From RHLJ01 sp965222205 (GTDB lineage: Bacteria; Bacteroidota; Rhodothermia; Balneolales; Balneolaceae), in the NCBI GenBank assembly GCA_965222205.1, contig OZ244932.1, positions 2,976,001-3,040,000 of the forward strand: a stretch of DNA of 64,000 nt, in the 5' to 3' direction. Position 1 is the stretch's first letter. Each line of letters opens with the position of its first letter. Below the pieces are notes generated by a model. The model was not told where the DNA came from and searched no databases. It worked only from the letters and a program-made list of their open reading frames with translations. The translations under genes and the position numbers were made by a program. Shown here one piece after another: positions 34,545 to 44,516 of this stretch.

Positions 34545-36044
34545 TTAAGTTTCATTTATGCGATTACTTAACCCAATCAAAAAGCGAATCCTGTCTTCGT
34601 CTAGAGAAGAAAACATTGCATCAGTGTATCTCCATAGCCAGTTCCCTGACGAAGTTCCGGGAAAATTCATTCTGTGAGCACCGTCCAAATTCATGTAATC
34701 CTGTAAAGGAAAAATTGCCTGATTAGATACTGAGAGCATCCCAAGGCGAATAAATTCCCAATTTACTTCAGCTCCATCCGATTTAGTGTAGATCCTAACC
34801 CGGTGCTTCTCTTCTTCCGGGGCTTGATTGAACCACCCAATGGAAGTGTCGTTGTCGTGGGTTCCGGTATACACCACGCTGTTCCTGGAATAATTATGGG
34901 GAAGAAATGCGTTTTTAGAATCTGCGTCAAACGCGAATTGGATGATCTTCATGCCAGGAAAAGCATACTTGTCTCTCAGTTTTTCAACACCTTCGGTTAC
35001 AAAGCCTAAATCTTCGGCAATAATCGGAAGATCTCCGCACTCTTTTAGAATTGTATCGAATAATTTTTCGCCCGGACCCTTAACCCATTTCCCATTGATG
35101 GCTGTCTTTTCATCTGCTTTTACTTCCCAGTATTCATCAAAGCCCCTGAAATGATCTACCCTGATTGCGTCACAGGTTTTAAACATGTGCTTGAAACGAT
35201 CAACCCACCAAGAAAAGCCGTCCTTTTCCAACTCCTTCCAATTGTACTGTGGATTGCCCCAAAGCTGTCCCGTTTCGCTAAAATAATCCGGAGGCACTCC
35301 TGCTACCAATACCCTGTTTCCTTGTTTATCAACTTCAAAGTACTTCGGATTTGCCCAAACATCTGAGCTATTATGATCCACAAAAATAGGGATGTCGCCA
35401 ACTACACGGATATTTTTGTTATTCGCGTATTTCTTAAGGTCCATCCATTGATTGTCGAACTCGTATTGCATCCAATACTGAAGCTCGATTTCAGCCTTAA
35501 ATTTTTTCCTGTACTCCTTTAAAGCATCCGGCTTGCGTTGAGCTATGTCTTTGTCCCAGGTATTCCAGGGCTGCTTATTGTAGTGAAGTGCACATGCCAT
35601 GAACAACACATAATCATCCAGCCAATGTGCATTCTCTTTTTTAAACGCGTTGAATTTTTTCTCTTCCCTGGGGCTTAGGTTTGCATAGAATCGCTTGCTG
35701 GCAATTTTGAAGAGCGTGTCTTTATTCGAAAAAGCCTTGTCGTAATCTACCTGAACTCCGGCTGGTAATTCTGTTTTTGCTGCTTCTGCTTCAGTCAGTA
35801 ATTTTTTTGAAACCAGGATATCCGGACTTATTAAATACGGATTCCCCGCAAACGCTGAGAAGCTGGCGTAAGGTGAATTACCATAGCCGGTAGGCGTTAA
35901 TGGTAAAACCTGCCAGATCGTTTGATGAGTTCTTTCAAGAAAATCTAAAAATGCTCTGGCTTCATGCCCAAAATCACCTATCCCATATTTTCCGGGAAAA
36001 GAGGTTGGATGAACAAGCGTGCCACAAGAACGCGGAAATCTCAT
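34545..36044 (-). CDS. malQ: 4-alpha-glucanotransferase (amylomaltase)
   Basis: 499-aa GH77 enzyme that disproportionates alpha-1,4-glucans. 'SCGTLVHPTSFPGKYGIGDF' and 'WQVLPLTPTGYGNSPYAS' are the family start; the nucleophile Asp is in 'IRVDHFRGFDEYWE', the acid/base Glu in 'IIAEDLGFVTEGV', and 'TGTHDNDTSIGW' completes the site. It follows glgB after 6 bp. It is the normal single-domain bacterial form. Confidence 0.97.
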   Translation of the reverse strand: MRFPRSCGTLVHPTSFPGKYGIGDFGHEARAFLDFLERTHQTIWQVLPLTPTGYGNSPYASFSAFAGNPYLISPDILVSKKLLTEAEAAKTELPAGVQVDYDKAFSNKDTLFKIASKRFYANLSPREEKKFNAFKKENAHWLDDYVLFMACALHYNKQPWNTWDKDIAQRKPDALKEYRKKFKAEIELQYWMQYEFDNQWMDLKKYANNKNIRVVGDIPIFVDHNSSDVWANPKYFEVDKQGNRVLVAGVPPDYFSETGQLWGNPQYNWKELEKDGFSWWVDRFKHMFKTCDAIRVDHFRGFDEYWEVKADEKTAINGKWVKGPGEKLFDTILKECGDLPIIAEDLGFVTEGVEKLRDKYAFPGMKIIQFAFDADSKNAFLPHNYSRNSVVYTGTHDNDTSIGWFNQAPEEEKHRVRIYTKSDGAEVNWEFIRLGMLSVSNQAIFPLQDYMNLDGAHRMNFPGTSSGNWLWRYTDAMFSSLDEDRIRFLIGLSNRINET

Positions 36045-36050
36045 ATTAGC

Positions 36051-38255
36051 TTACTTCTTTAGTTTTAATATTATTCCGGCTAAAGGAGGTATGGTAACTT
36101 TCATTTGCGCAGGTTGATTTTGCCATTCGTTCCATTCAGCATTAAGCGCAGAATCCCCTACGTTACTTCCTCCATAAAATTCTGAATCACTATTCATAAT
36201 GATCTCATATTCTCCGGCAACAGGCACCCCTATGGTATATTCGTAGTGAACAGTAGGGGTGAAATTTAACACGGTAATGATAAAGTCTTCCGGATCTTTT
36301 GCTCTTCTGATGAACGAGATAATACTGTTGCTCGCATCATTAATATCGAGCCACTCAAAACCTCTCCAATCGAAATCGACCTCATGAAGTGCCGGAACCT
36401 TTTTGTTCAGCTTATTCAAATCCTTTACTAACAACTGAATTCCCTGATGGTTTTGCCAATCCAGTAAATGCCAATCCAGCGATTTTGATTCGTTCCATTC
36501 TTCCCATTGCCCGAATTCACATCCCATAAACAATAATTGCTTTCCGGGATGGGTATACATATAGGTATAAAGTAGACGCAGGTTTGCAAATTTCTGCCAG
36601 TCATCACCAGGCATTTTTGCCAACATAGCCTGCTTCATGTGTACTACTTCATCATGAGAGAAAGGAAGTGTAAAATTCTCACTGAAAGCGTAAATCATCG
36701 AAAAGGTAAGCTCACCCTGATGAAATTTTCTATATATCGGGTCTTTCTCAATATAAGCCAGCGTGTCATTCATCCAGCCCATATTCCATTTAAAATCGAA
36801 GCCCAAGCCACCTGTTTCGGTTGGTCGCGATACGCCTCCCCACGAAGTAGATTCTTCAGCAAAGGTAATGGTTCCCGGAAAATGATGGTGCACAGAGTCG
36901 TTAAAACATCGTAAAAACTCAATAGCTTCAATATTCTCACGACCACCATATTTATTCGGAATCCATTCTCCTTCCTCCCGGGAATAATCCAGATATAGCA
37001 TAGATGCTACTGCATCTACCCGAAGCCCATCTATATGAAACTGATCACACCAGTAAAGTGCGTTTGAAATCAAAAAGTTCTGAACTTCTGTTCTCCCAAA
37101 ATTAAAAATACAAGTTCCCCAGTCTTTATGCTCTCCCTGCCTTGGATCTTCATGCTCATACAATCCAGTTCCGTCAAACCGGCGTAAGCCATGGTCATCT
37201 TTTGCAAAGTGAGCCGGCACCCAATCTACAATTACGCCAATACCTGCTTTATGGCATTCATCTACAAAGTACATGAAATCATGTGGAGAGCCGAACCGGC
37301 TTGTAGGCGCATAATAACCTGTGATCTGATATCCCCAGGAAGGATCGTAAGGATGTTCTGCAATCGGGAGTAGCTCAATATGAGTGTATCCCATGTCCTT
37401 CACATAAGGCACCAGTTGTTCTGCCAATTCACGATAACTTAAAAAACCAGGATCTTCTCCGACTTTCTTTCTCCATGAACCGGCGTGCACCTCGTAAACC
37501 GAAATAGGTTGATCATGAGCCTGAATCTCGGAACGATTTTCAGTCCAATCCTGGTCGCCCCATTTATAGCCATCCAGGTTATATACTTTTGATGCTGTTC
37601 CGGGACGTAGTTCTGAACTGAAAGCAAACGGATCCGCTTTTTTTAGCGGTAGATCCTGAACAGGAGATTTAATTTCATACTTGTAAAAATCTCCCTCTCC
37701 AATATGGGGAATAAATATCTCCCACAAGCCCTGATCATGGAACTTCCTCATTCTGTGAACACGTCCATCCCAATTATTAAAAGATCCAATCACACTAACA
37801 CGGGTAGCGCTGGGGGCGCTAACTACAAAATGAGTTCCTTTTACTCCATCAACTTCTTTAAGATGAGCGCCCATGAACGTATAGGCTTTGTGATGGTTCC
37901 CCTCTCCCCAAAGCTGTAAATCAAAATCACTTATTAACGAACCGTACACATACGAATCTTTTATGGTAAACTCTTTTCCATCATAAGGCGTAATGGTTAA
38001 GGTATATTCGAATCGGTTTTTACGCCTTGGAAACACATACTCAAAAAGACCTTCCTGGGAAACCCGCTCTAACTTCACCGGTTTTGAGGAACCAACATTT
38101 ACGACGATTTTCTTTGCCTCAGGCCTGAATACCCGAAGCACAAGTTTTTCTTTTTTATCTACGTTAACCTTGTGAAGTCCCAGTATTGAAAACGGATCTC
38201 CGTGGGAACCATCTGATATCGTTTCAATAATTTCTTTCGAAAGTGTTTCGCTCAT
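36051..38255 (-). CDS. glgB: 1,4-alpha-glucan branching enzyme
   Basis: GH13 enzyme of 734 aa adding alpha-1,6 branches to glycogen. Two N-terminal carbohydrate-binding/N1 modules (about 15-100 and 120-215, 'FVVSAPSATRVSVIGSFNNW') precede the barrel. Catalytic motifs: nucleophile Asp in 'GLRVDAVASMLYLDY', acid Glu in 'TFAEESTSWGG', transition-state His-Asp in 'PFSHDEVVH'. First gene of the minus-strand run malQ-comA-GT5-DUF4270-barrel-TPR; divergent from the permease gene at 38357. Confidence 0.97.
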   Translation of the reverse strand: MSETLSKEIIETISDGSHGDPFSILGLHKVNVDKKEKLVLRVFRPEAKKIVVNVGSSKPVKLERVSQEGLFEYVFPRRKNRFEYTLTITPYDGKEFTIKDSYVYGSLISDFDLQLWGEGNHHKAYTFMGAHLKEVDGVKGTHFVVSAPSATRVSVIGSFNNWDGRVHRMRKFHDQGLWEIFIPHIGEGDFYKYEIKSPVQDLPLKKADPFAFSSELRPGTASKVYNLDGYKWGDQDWTENRSEIQAHDQPISVYEVHAGSWRKKVGEDPGFLSYRELAEQLVPYVKDMGYTHIELLPIAEHPYDPSWGYQITGYYAPTSRFGSPHDFMYFVDECHKAGIGVIVDWVPAHFAKDDHGLRRFDGTGLYEHEDPRQGEHKDWGTCIFNFGRTEVQNFLISNALYWCDQFHIDGLRVDAVASMLYLDYSREEGEWIPNKYGGRENIEAIEFLRCFNDSVHHHFPGTITFAEESTSWGGVSRPTETGGLGFDFKWNMGWMNDTLAYIEKDPIYRKFHQGELTFSMIYAFSENFTLPFSHDEVVHMKQAMLAKMPGDDWQKFANLRLLYTYMYTHPGKQLLFMGCEFGQWEEWNESKSLDWHLLDWQNHQGIQLLVKDLNKLNKKVPALHEVDFDWRGFEWLDINDASNSIISFIRRAKDPEDFIITVLNFTPTVHYEYTIGVPVAGEYEIIMNSDSEFYGGSNVGDSALNAEWNEWQNQPAQMKVTIPPLAGIILKLKK

Positions 38256-38356
38256 AGCTAGTTTGTTAGAAGGGGCGAAAATATAAGAATTTTACAATAA
38301 AGCGTTTCAGCTGATTTCGAAGTGTTTTGAAGGCGCTTATTGTCTATTTTTGTTCA

Positions 38357-39583
38357 ATGGATAACACAGGTTTTATAGCGAGGAGATACCTCTTCTCCCG
38401 TAAACATATTTCACTAATCTCCACGCTTACCTATATAAGTATTGCCGGGGTTACTATAGGTACGGCTCTTTTAATTGTAGTGCTTTCAGTGTTCAATGGT
38501 TTTTTTGATGTGATTAAGAACCTTTTGCTTTCCTATGACCCCGATATTCGTATTGAATCTTCTTCAGGCACCGTTTTTACAGAAAACCAGCAGTTGCTTG
38601 ATGAACTAAATTCGATTCCTGAAGTTAAAATTTATTCTCCCTACGTGGAGGGTAAAGCCTTACTGAGCTATGGAGACGACCGAAATGCGGTTGTTAATGT
38701 AAGGGGCATTGATACCAACCGTTTTTTTGAACTGGTAAATATCGAAGAAAGCGTTACTTCAGGTGTTTTTGAAGTAGCAGTTCGGAACCGTAAACCCGGA
38801 GCGGTGATTCCCGAACAAATCCGATCAGAAATGCTGCTGGGAACCGGCGATGAAATTGCTCTGCTCAGCGCTTCAGGAATGAAAAGAGCTTTAACTCAAA
38901 TCACGGTACCACGGTCTTACCGGTTTGATGTGCGAGGTTCTTACTTTCTGCAGCAAGTGGCCGATGGGCCCCAGGTTTTTGTTGATCTAAAAGCAGCACA
39001 AAGAATGTTTAATGCAAGAAATGGGATATCTGGTGTTGATATAAAACTGAATAACAACCAAGAGGCTGAATCTGTTAAGAAAATCCTACAAGCCAGATTG
39101 GGAGACCAATACTCCATCTCAACCTGGTATGATCTTCAGAAGCCATTGTATGATGTTATGAACCTCGAAAAGTGGGCGGCTTATGTAATTCTTATGATTA
39201 TCGTAGTGGTGGCTGTTCTCAACATTATAGGTTCGCTTACGATGATTGTTATCCAGAAACGAAGAGATATCGGAATTCTCATTTCAATGGGATATTCTAA
39301 AAGCCGCATTAAATCGATCTTTAGAAAGCAAGGTCTTTATATCGGGTTAATCGGATGTGGCATCGGAGGTTCGATCGGCTTCCTGCTCTGTTGGTTGCAA
39401 CAGGAATTTGGCATCATCAAGCTTTCTTCAGCGTTTATTATTAATGCCTACCCGGTTGATGTTCAATTGATAGATGTCACGATTGTGCTTTTGGGAAGCC
39501 TGTTCCTATGCCTGGCCGCAAGCTGGTTTCCTTCGAAACGAGCATCAGAGATTCAGCCTGCGGAAGCGGTTAGGTTTGAATAG
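38357..39583 (+). CDS. LolC/LolE-like ABC transporter permease (FtsX family)
   Basis: 408 aa from ATG 38357 (MDNTGFIARR); a longer frame from 38327 lacks support. One N-terminal helix (about 21-48, 'ISIAGVTIGTALLIVVLSVF'), a large periplasmic MacB-type domain, then three C-terminal helices ('YVILMIIVVVAVLNIIGS', 'GLYIGLIGCGIGGSIGFLL', 'IVLLGSLFLCLAASWFP') and the closing 'SEIQPAEAVRFE' typical of lipoprotein-releasing permeases. The partner ATPase LolD is not adjacent. Confidence 0.9.
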   Translation: MDNTGFIARRYLFSRKHISLISTLTYISIAGVTIGTALLIVVLSVFNGFFDVIKNLLLSYDPDIRIESSSGTVFTENQQLLDELNSIPEVKIYSPYVEGKALLSYGDDRNAVVNVRGIDTNRFFELVNIEESVTSGVFEVAVRNRKPGAVIPEQIRSEMLLGTGDEIALLSASGMKRALTQITVPRSYRFDVRGSYFLQQVADGPQVFVDLKAAQRMFNARNGISGVDIKLNNNQEAESVKKILQARLGDQYSISTWYDLQKPLYDVMNLEKWAAYVILMIIVVVAVLNIIGSLTMIVIQKRRDIGILISMGYSKSRIKSIFRKQGLYIGLIGCGIGGSIGFLLCWLQQEFGIIKLSSAFIINAYPVDVQLIDVTIVLLGSLFLCLAASWFPSKRASEIQPAEAVRFE

Positions 39584-39718
39584 AGTTTTCATCCAGATCA
39601 AACTTAATAATAAGACATGCAGGGCGGAGCCATGGACGCAAACAATTCTAATCGAGCTTATTTTCTTTTTGTGCAGACTCCTCGCTCCGCTCTGAGTGAT
39701 TATTCAAGGCTTTCTGAG

Positions 39719-41404
39719 CTACTGCTCATTGTATACATCCGGCAAGTCGTTCTCGTACAGAATCACATCCCCCGGTTTAGCGTATTCTTTCACTAAATCG
39801 TTTGCTTCGAACAAACTATTTACCACTTTCACATGCTGGGTTGATTCAGCCGCTTCTTCAATTCCTTCCTGAATGGGCTTTGCCCGCTCTTCCCCTACCA
39901 AAACTACCAAGTCTAATTTCGCTTTGGCAATGGCTCTTCCGAAGTCTTTGTTTTCTTCGTATTCAATATCCCCGAGTTCTATCATTCCTGGAGTAATAAT
40001 GATCCGATTTCCGGATTTGAACTGACCCAGGATTTCTACCGCGTTTTTCGCGCCTACGGGATTGGAGTTAAAGGCATCATCAATAATAAAAAGATCACCC
40101 TGTTGTTTTAGTTCCAATCTATGTTCTACCGGTTCGATATTTTTTGCAGCTATTGCCATCGTCTTAAGCCTGATACCCAGATGGTGTGCTGCTCCAACCG
40201 CCAGAAGCATGTTCTGGACATTGTGGGCTCCAAGTAACCGGGTTTTAAATTGCTGTTTCTCCTCCATGAAACTAACGTCGAAAGCAGAGCCGGATGTATC
40301 ATAAGAAATTTCACCGGCCGTAATTTCTCCCTTGTTCAAACCTACCAGAATCCGTTGTATCTCAGTCCTTTCTTCTCCCATTTTAGATACCCGCGGGTCA
40401 TCTGCATTTAATACGGCAACACCTCCTGATTCGAGGTTGTTAACAAGCGTTCCTTTCTCACGGGCTATCACATCCTGAGACCCGAATGTTTCGAGGTGAG
40501 CTACTCCTACATTTGTAATAATTGAGATGTCAGGCCGGGCTATATCACAAAGCTCCTGAATATTTCCTGAGTATCGGGCACCCATTTCCAGGATCAGAAT
40601 TTGATGATGTGATTGCAAATCATTGTTGATCACTTTGCAAATCCCCATCGGAGTATTGTAGCTTCCCGGAGTTGAACACACGCTATACCTCTCCTTCAAT
40701 AAATCACGCAGCATAAATTTCGTACTTGTTTTACCATAGCTGCCTGTTAAAGCAATTACTTTTAAGTGAGGCATTGAGGCAAGCTTTTTCCTTGCCTGTT
40801 TTTTGAACCCATTTTGAATGCTTCGTTCGATAGGCTTCGTAAAGGAACTGCCAATAAATATTAAAAAAGGAAGAAGTAGCGCTCCAAATATCCACCCGAA
40901 TACTAATAAAATCACATCAAATGAAAGAAGACCGGGATCATAGGTAGGAACAGAAACCCAAAGAAAGGGGAGTAATCCGGAGTAAGTCCAAACGGTAAAA
41001 AAAGCTGGAATTAATAGAGCCATCAGCACTACCGGTACCGTTAGCCGCTTCATTCTTGAAGTAAATACCAATGGCTTTTTAACCTTTTCCGATTTGTACT
41101 TTTTTACTGGTCCAAACCAGAAGAATGAAAGGAGAAATAAGATTACGGCTGTTGAAGAGTTGGTAATTTCTATGCCTAACCATTCAAGACCAACCACCAG
41201 ACCAAACAGAAATATATTAAAAATGGCGAGATCTGCCGGAATCACCTTTCTCTCCCAGTTATCTCTTAACCAATGCCAATATTCATTTTGCTTATACCCG
41301 ACCTGCTGAAACACATGCAGAAAAAACCGAATTCTGAACCAATAGAATCGGATAAATATCAGGCAATAAACTATCGAGAGTACGTCGAGAACTTTATAAT
41401 ACAA
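39719..41404 (-). CDS. Membrane-anchored Mur ligase (MurF-like)
   Basis: 561 aa, starting at TTG (41404). The usual MurF N-terminal domain is replaced by about five membrane helices (near 8-32, 58-78, 84-99, 121-150, 160-186). The ATP-binding core 'VIALTGSYGKTSTKFML' (216-232, P-loop GSYGKTS) follows, then 'ILEMGARYSGNIQELC', 'TNVGVAHLETFGS', 'GAHNVQNMLLAVGAA', 'VEHRLEL' and 'IIDDAFNSNPVGA', all MurF-type. It probably adds D-Ala-D-Ala or another dipeptide to a wall precursor at the membrane; whether it is the main MurF or a second enzyme cannot be told here. Confidence 0.85.
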   Translation of the reverse strand: MYYKVLDVLSIVYCLIFIRFYWFRIRFFLHVFQQVGYKQNEYWHWLRDNWERKVIPADLAIFNIFLFGLVVGLEWLGIEITNSSTAVILFLLSFFWFGPVKKYKSEKVKKPLVFTSRMKRLTVPVVLMALLIPAFFTVWTYSGLLPFLWVSVPTYDPGLLSFDVILLVFGWIFGALLLPFLIFIGSSFTKPIERSIQNGFKKQARKKLASMPHLKVIALTGSYGKTSTKFMLRDLLKERYSVCSTPGSYNTPMGICKVINNDLQSHHQILILEMGARYSGNIQELCDIARPDISIITNVGVAHLETFGSQDVIAREKGTLVNNLESGGVAVLNADDPRVSKMGEERTEIQRILVGLNKGEITAGEISYDTSGSAFDVSFMEEKQQFKTRLLGAHNVQNMLLAVGAAHHLGIRLKTMAIAAKNIEPVEHRLELKQQGDLFIIDDAFNSNPVGAKNAVEILGQFKSGNRIIITPGMIELGDIEYEENKDFGRAIAKAKLDLVVLVGEERAKPIQEGIEEAAESTQHVKVVNSLFEANDLVKEYAKPGDVILYENDLPDVYNEQ

Positions 41405-41527
41405 ACAGAGAAATGTTAGGTTAGTGTGGTGTTTTATTGATTACTAAATCGCGTTCGAATTTAAAACTTCACCGCGGTATATTCACTCTTTCAGAATAAA
41501 TAAGTTTCCTTAAATCACATCTAAGAT

Positions 41528-42532
41528 ATGAAATTAATTATCCCAATGGCGGGTCGCGGCACCCGTGTTCGTCCACACTCACATACTGTTCCAAAGCCAT
41601 TACTTCCTGTAGCCGGAACCATGATTATTGAGCGACTTGTGGAAACATTTATCCGAACACTGGATCGAAACATTGAAGAAATCGTATATATTTTGGGACC
41701 GGATTTTGGGCAGGATATTAAGGATCAACTCTCCGCTATGAGCGACCGGCACAATGCCAAGGCAACATTCAGGGTACAATTTCCGGCACTGGGAACAGCT
41801 CACGCAGTAGCTTGCGCAAACGAAGAGCTTGATGGAGAAGTAATAGTCGCTTTTGCAGATACCCTTTTCGACAGCAAAGAAACTTTCAATATCGAGGGTG
41901 CAGATAGTGTTATTTGGTTGAAAAGAGTTGAAGATCCCTCTCGTTTCGGTGTAGCCGTTCATGAAGGAGAAACTATTACCGGCTTTGTAGAAAAACCTCA
42001 AGAATTTATTTCTGACCTGGCCATTATTGGAGTCTACTATTTTAAAGATGGAGGGGAGCTAAAGCGTCAGGTCAATCGTGTAATTGATGAAGATATTAAA
42101 GGCCCGGGCGGAGAATATTTTTTAACCGAAGCACTCGACAATATGATTAACGAAGGTAAGATCTTCAAAATAGCTACCGTGGATGAATGGCTCGACTGCG
42201 GCACGCTTCCTGCCTGGCTGGAAACTACAGGAGAGATTGTAGCAAAAGAAGGCCAAAAAATTGATGAATCGTTGTATCCAGATTGCACAATTATACCGCC
42301 TGTGTTTATAGCGGATGGAGTTCAAATAGAAAATAGCACCATTGGGCCGAAGGTGAGCATCGAAACTGGTACTACGATCAAAAATTCAAAAATAGAAAAC
42401 ACCATTATAAGAGACCATGCTTCTCTGGAAAATGTGGAAACTTCAGGCTCAACCATTGGGGCGCACACTTCCGTTAAAAATATTACAGGAAAAATTGATC
42501 TGGGGGATCACTCTTCGGTAACTATCAATTAA
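41528..42532 (+). CDS. Sugar-phosphate nucleotidyltransferase
   Basis: 334-aa NDP-sugar pyrophosphorylase-like enzyme. 'IIPMAGRGTRVRPHSHTVPK' gives the GXGTR nucleotide site and catalytic Lys; 'FADTLFD' is the metal-binding Asp region, 'GEYFLTEALDNMI' the sugar site, and from about residue 250 a left-handed beta-helix with 'IxxSxIGxxVSI' hexapeptide-like repeats. Substrate (glucose-1-P or other) is not clear. The start is ATG 41528, divergent from the Mur ligase gene with 123 bp between. Confidence 0.88.
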   Translation: MKLIIPMAGRGTRVRPHSHTVPKPLLPVAGTMIIERLVETFIRTLDRNIEEIVYILGPDFGQDIKDQLSAMSDRHNAKATFRVQFPALGTAHAVACANEELDGEVIVAFADTLFDSKETFNIEGADSVIWLKRVEDPSRFGVAVHEGETITGFVEKPQEFISDLAIIGVYYFKDGGELKRQVNRVIDEDIKGPGGEYFLTEALDNMINEGKIFKIATVDEWLDCGTLPAWLETTGEIVAKEGQKIDESLYPDCTIIPPVFIADGVQIENSTIGPKVSIETGTTIKNSKIENTIIRDHASLENVETSGSTIGAHTSVKNITGKIDLGDHSSVTIN

Positions 42533-42553
42533 TTATGGTCGGGGAAAAGTTTC

Positions 42554-42591
42554 CTATTCAGGAAAACTAAAACTGATGTTTTCCTGAATAG
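42554..42591. terminator. 14-bp perfect hairpin between convergent genes
   Basis: CTATTCAGGAAAAC (42554-42567) pairs with GTTTTCCTGAATAG (42578-42591) around a 10-base loop. It fills the gap between the nucleotidyltransferase stop (42532) and the Usp stop (42592). The A/T-rich inner stem and convergent layout suggest a bidirectional terminator, though no long T-run follows. Confidence 0.6.
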
Positions 42592-42993
42592 TTACTTCAC
42601 AACAGTAATAACCCCATCAAAGCGAGCGATGATGAAATTACTCACTCCACCGGGTTTGTCATCATGTATGTCCCATTTAAAATCTGCACCGCCGATCAGG
42701 ATGTGATCACAGCCTAGTTCATTAGCTGTTTCCACGATAGTAGGACCGGGTTCACCAATTCGAACTTCCAGAACTGGCTCCACTTGTTTATCACATTCCT
42801 CCTCAAATAAGAACTTAGCCATCTCAACGATGCCTAACGCGATATCTTCCGTCTCTTTTTCAGAGGCTATTACAAGAACGGTAACCTTTGGCTTCTTAGT
42901 TAATTCTGCGCTTAACAAACCCGCGTGCTTTACTGCCGCGCTGGCAAATTTACTTCCATTGGTGGCAATCAGCCAGTTTGTAGGAAAATTCAT
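42592..42993 (-). CDS. Universal stress protein-like (UspA family)
   Basis: 133-aa single-domain protein. 'WLIATNGSKFASAAVKHAGL' is the UspA first strand and helix, 'EVRIGEPGPTIVETANELGC' followed by 'DHILIGG' the characteristic second half, and the C-terminus 'ARFDGVITVVK' matches '..PV.VV'. The ATP-binding GXXGXXXXS motif is not clear, so it may be a non-nucleotide-binding variant. Standing alone and convergent with the nucleotidyltransferase gene. Confidence 0.8.
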   Translation of the reverse strand: MNFPTNWLIATNGSKFASAAVKHAGLLSAELTKKPKVTVLVIASEKETEDIALGIVEMAKFLFEEECDKQVEPVLEVRIGEPGPTIVETANELGCDHILIGGADFKWDIHDDKPGGVSNFIIARFDGVITVVK

Positions 42994-43100
42994 ACTACAT
43001 CCCGTTTAATTTTCTCCATGTTACAATTTCTAGCTTTTATATGAAATTAAAATTCCTTTCATCCTGAAAGCCATCCTTAACATTCCTATCTTTCCAAACT

Positions 43101-44516
43101 ATGAAATTAGAGTACGAAATACCGGATCTTCATGCCTCTGTTTTTAATACGATCAGCGAGATTGCTTCTGAGCTAAATCAACCTGTTTATATTGTTGGAG
43201 GATATGTTCGTGACTATTATCTCGATCGCATGAAAGATGATCCTGATATCGATTTTGTTACGCTTGGATCAGGAATTAAACTCGCTGAGAAAGTCCACAA
43301 AACCTTGCCCGATTCTTCGCTTGCAGTTTATAAGCAATTCGGAACAGCACAAGTAAAAATGGGTGGGCTTGAACTGGAGTTTGTAGGTGCGCGGAAAGAA
43401 AGTTACCGCAGAGATTCACGCAAGCCCATTGTGGAGGATGGAACCCTTGAAGACGATCAGCTACGCCGGGATTTGACCATTAATGCACTTTCGTGGTCAC
43501 TTAATAAAAAAGATTTCGGCGTTCTGAATGACCCTTTTGAGGGGATGAAGGACTTGAAGGCTGGAATTATCCGCACACCCATTAATCCTGAACAAACCTT
43601 TAGCGATGATCCTCTCCGCATGATGCGGGCGATACGCTTTGCAACACAGCTCAATTTCCATATCCACGGAGAAACGTTTAAAGCCATTACAAATATGGCT
43701 GATCGGATCAGGATCATTTCTAAAGAACGGATCATTGAAGAGCTCAATAAAATTATCTTGGCAAAAAAACCTTCCATCGGTTTCACGATGCTCTTTAAAA
43801 CCGGTTTATTGAAAGAATTCTTTCCCGAAATGGTGGATTTACATGGAGTGAAAGAAGTCAATGGTCAGCGACATAAAGACAATTTCTGGCACACGCTTCA
43901 GGTGCTTGATAATGTAGCTGAAATGAGTGATGATTTGTGGCTCAGATGGGCAGCTATAATGCACGATATTGCTAAACCCCCAACCCAACGTTTTGATGAT
44001 CAGGTTGGGTGGACTTTTCACGGGCATGATGCCCTGGGTGCTAAGTGGACAAAACGCATTTTCAGGCGATTAAACCTTCCACTGGACGAACGCATGAAGT
44101 ATGTTCAAAAACTCGTGCGCTTACACCTTCGCCCTATAGCTCTTGTTTCTGATGAGGTTAGTGACAGCGCAATCCGTCGGCTTATTTTTGATGCCGGAGA
44201 TTATATTGACGATTTAATGACTTTGTGCAGGGCTGACATCACCAGCAAAAACGAAAATAAAGTTGAACGTTTTCAGGAGAATTTTAACCGGGTAGAACAA
44301 AAGATTAAAGAAGTTGAAAAGAAAGACCGCATCAGAAACTGGAAGAACCCACTATCTGGCGAGGAAATTATGCAAGCTCTGAACCTCAAGCCCTCGAAAA
44401 CCATTGGTGATATTAAAGATGCGGTGAAAGAAGCCATCCTGAATGGAGAAATCCCGAACGACCATGATGCGGCTTTTGAGTATATGATGGAGAATAAGGA
44501 GGTGTTTTTAAAGTGA
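43101..44516 (+). CDS. CCA-adding/poly(A) polymerase-type nucleotidyltransferase with HD domain
   Basis: 471 aa. The head domain has 'VYIVGGYVRDYYLDR' (29-43) and the metal acids in 'DDPDIDFV' (about Asp49, Asp51), then 'DDQLRRDLTINAL' and 'FSDDPLRMMRAIRFATQL', diagnostic of class II tRNA nucleotidyltransferases. The C-terminal HD domain has 'FWHTLQVLDNVAEM' and 'IMHDIAKPPTQ' (His288-Asp289). It likely builds or repairs the tRNA CCA end. Its stop overlaps the ispE start (GTGA), indicating coupling. Confidence 0.93.
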   Translation: MKLEYEIPDLHASVFNTISEIASELNQPVYIVGGYVRDYYLDRMKDDPDIDFVTLGSGIKLAEKVHKTLPDSSLAVYKQFGTAQVKMGGLELEFVGARKESYRRDSRKPIVEDGTLEDDQLRRDLTINALSWSLNKKDFGVLNDPFEGMKDLKAGIIRTPINPEQTFSDDPLRMMRAIRFATQLNFHIHGETFKAITNMADRIRIISKERIIEELNKIILAKKPSIGFTMLFKTGLLKEFFPEMVDLHGVKEVNGQRHKDNFWHTLQVLDNVAEMSDDLWLRWAAIMHDIAKPPTQRFDDQVGWTFHGHDALGAKWTKRIFRRLNLPLDERMKYVQKLVRLHLRPIALVSDEVSDSAIRRLIFDAGDYIDDLMTLCRADITSKNENKVERFQENFNRVEQKIKEVEKKDRIRNWKNPLSGEEIMQALNLKPSKTIGDIKDAVKEAILNGEIPNDHDAAFEYMMENKEVFLK

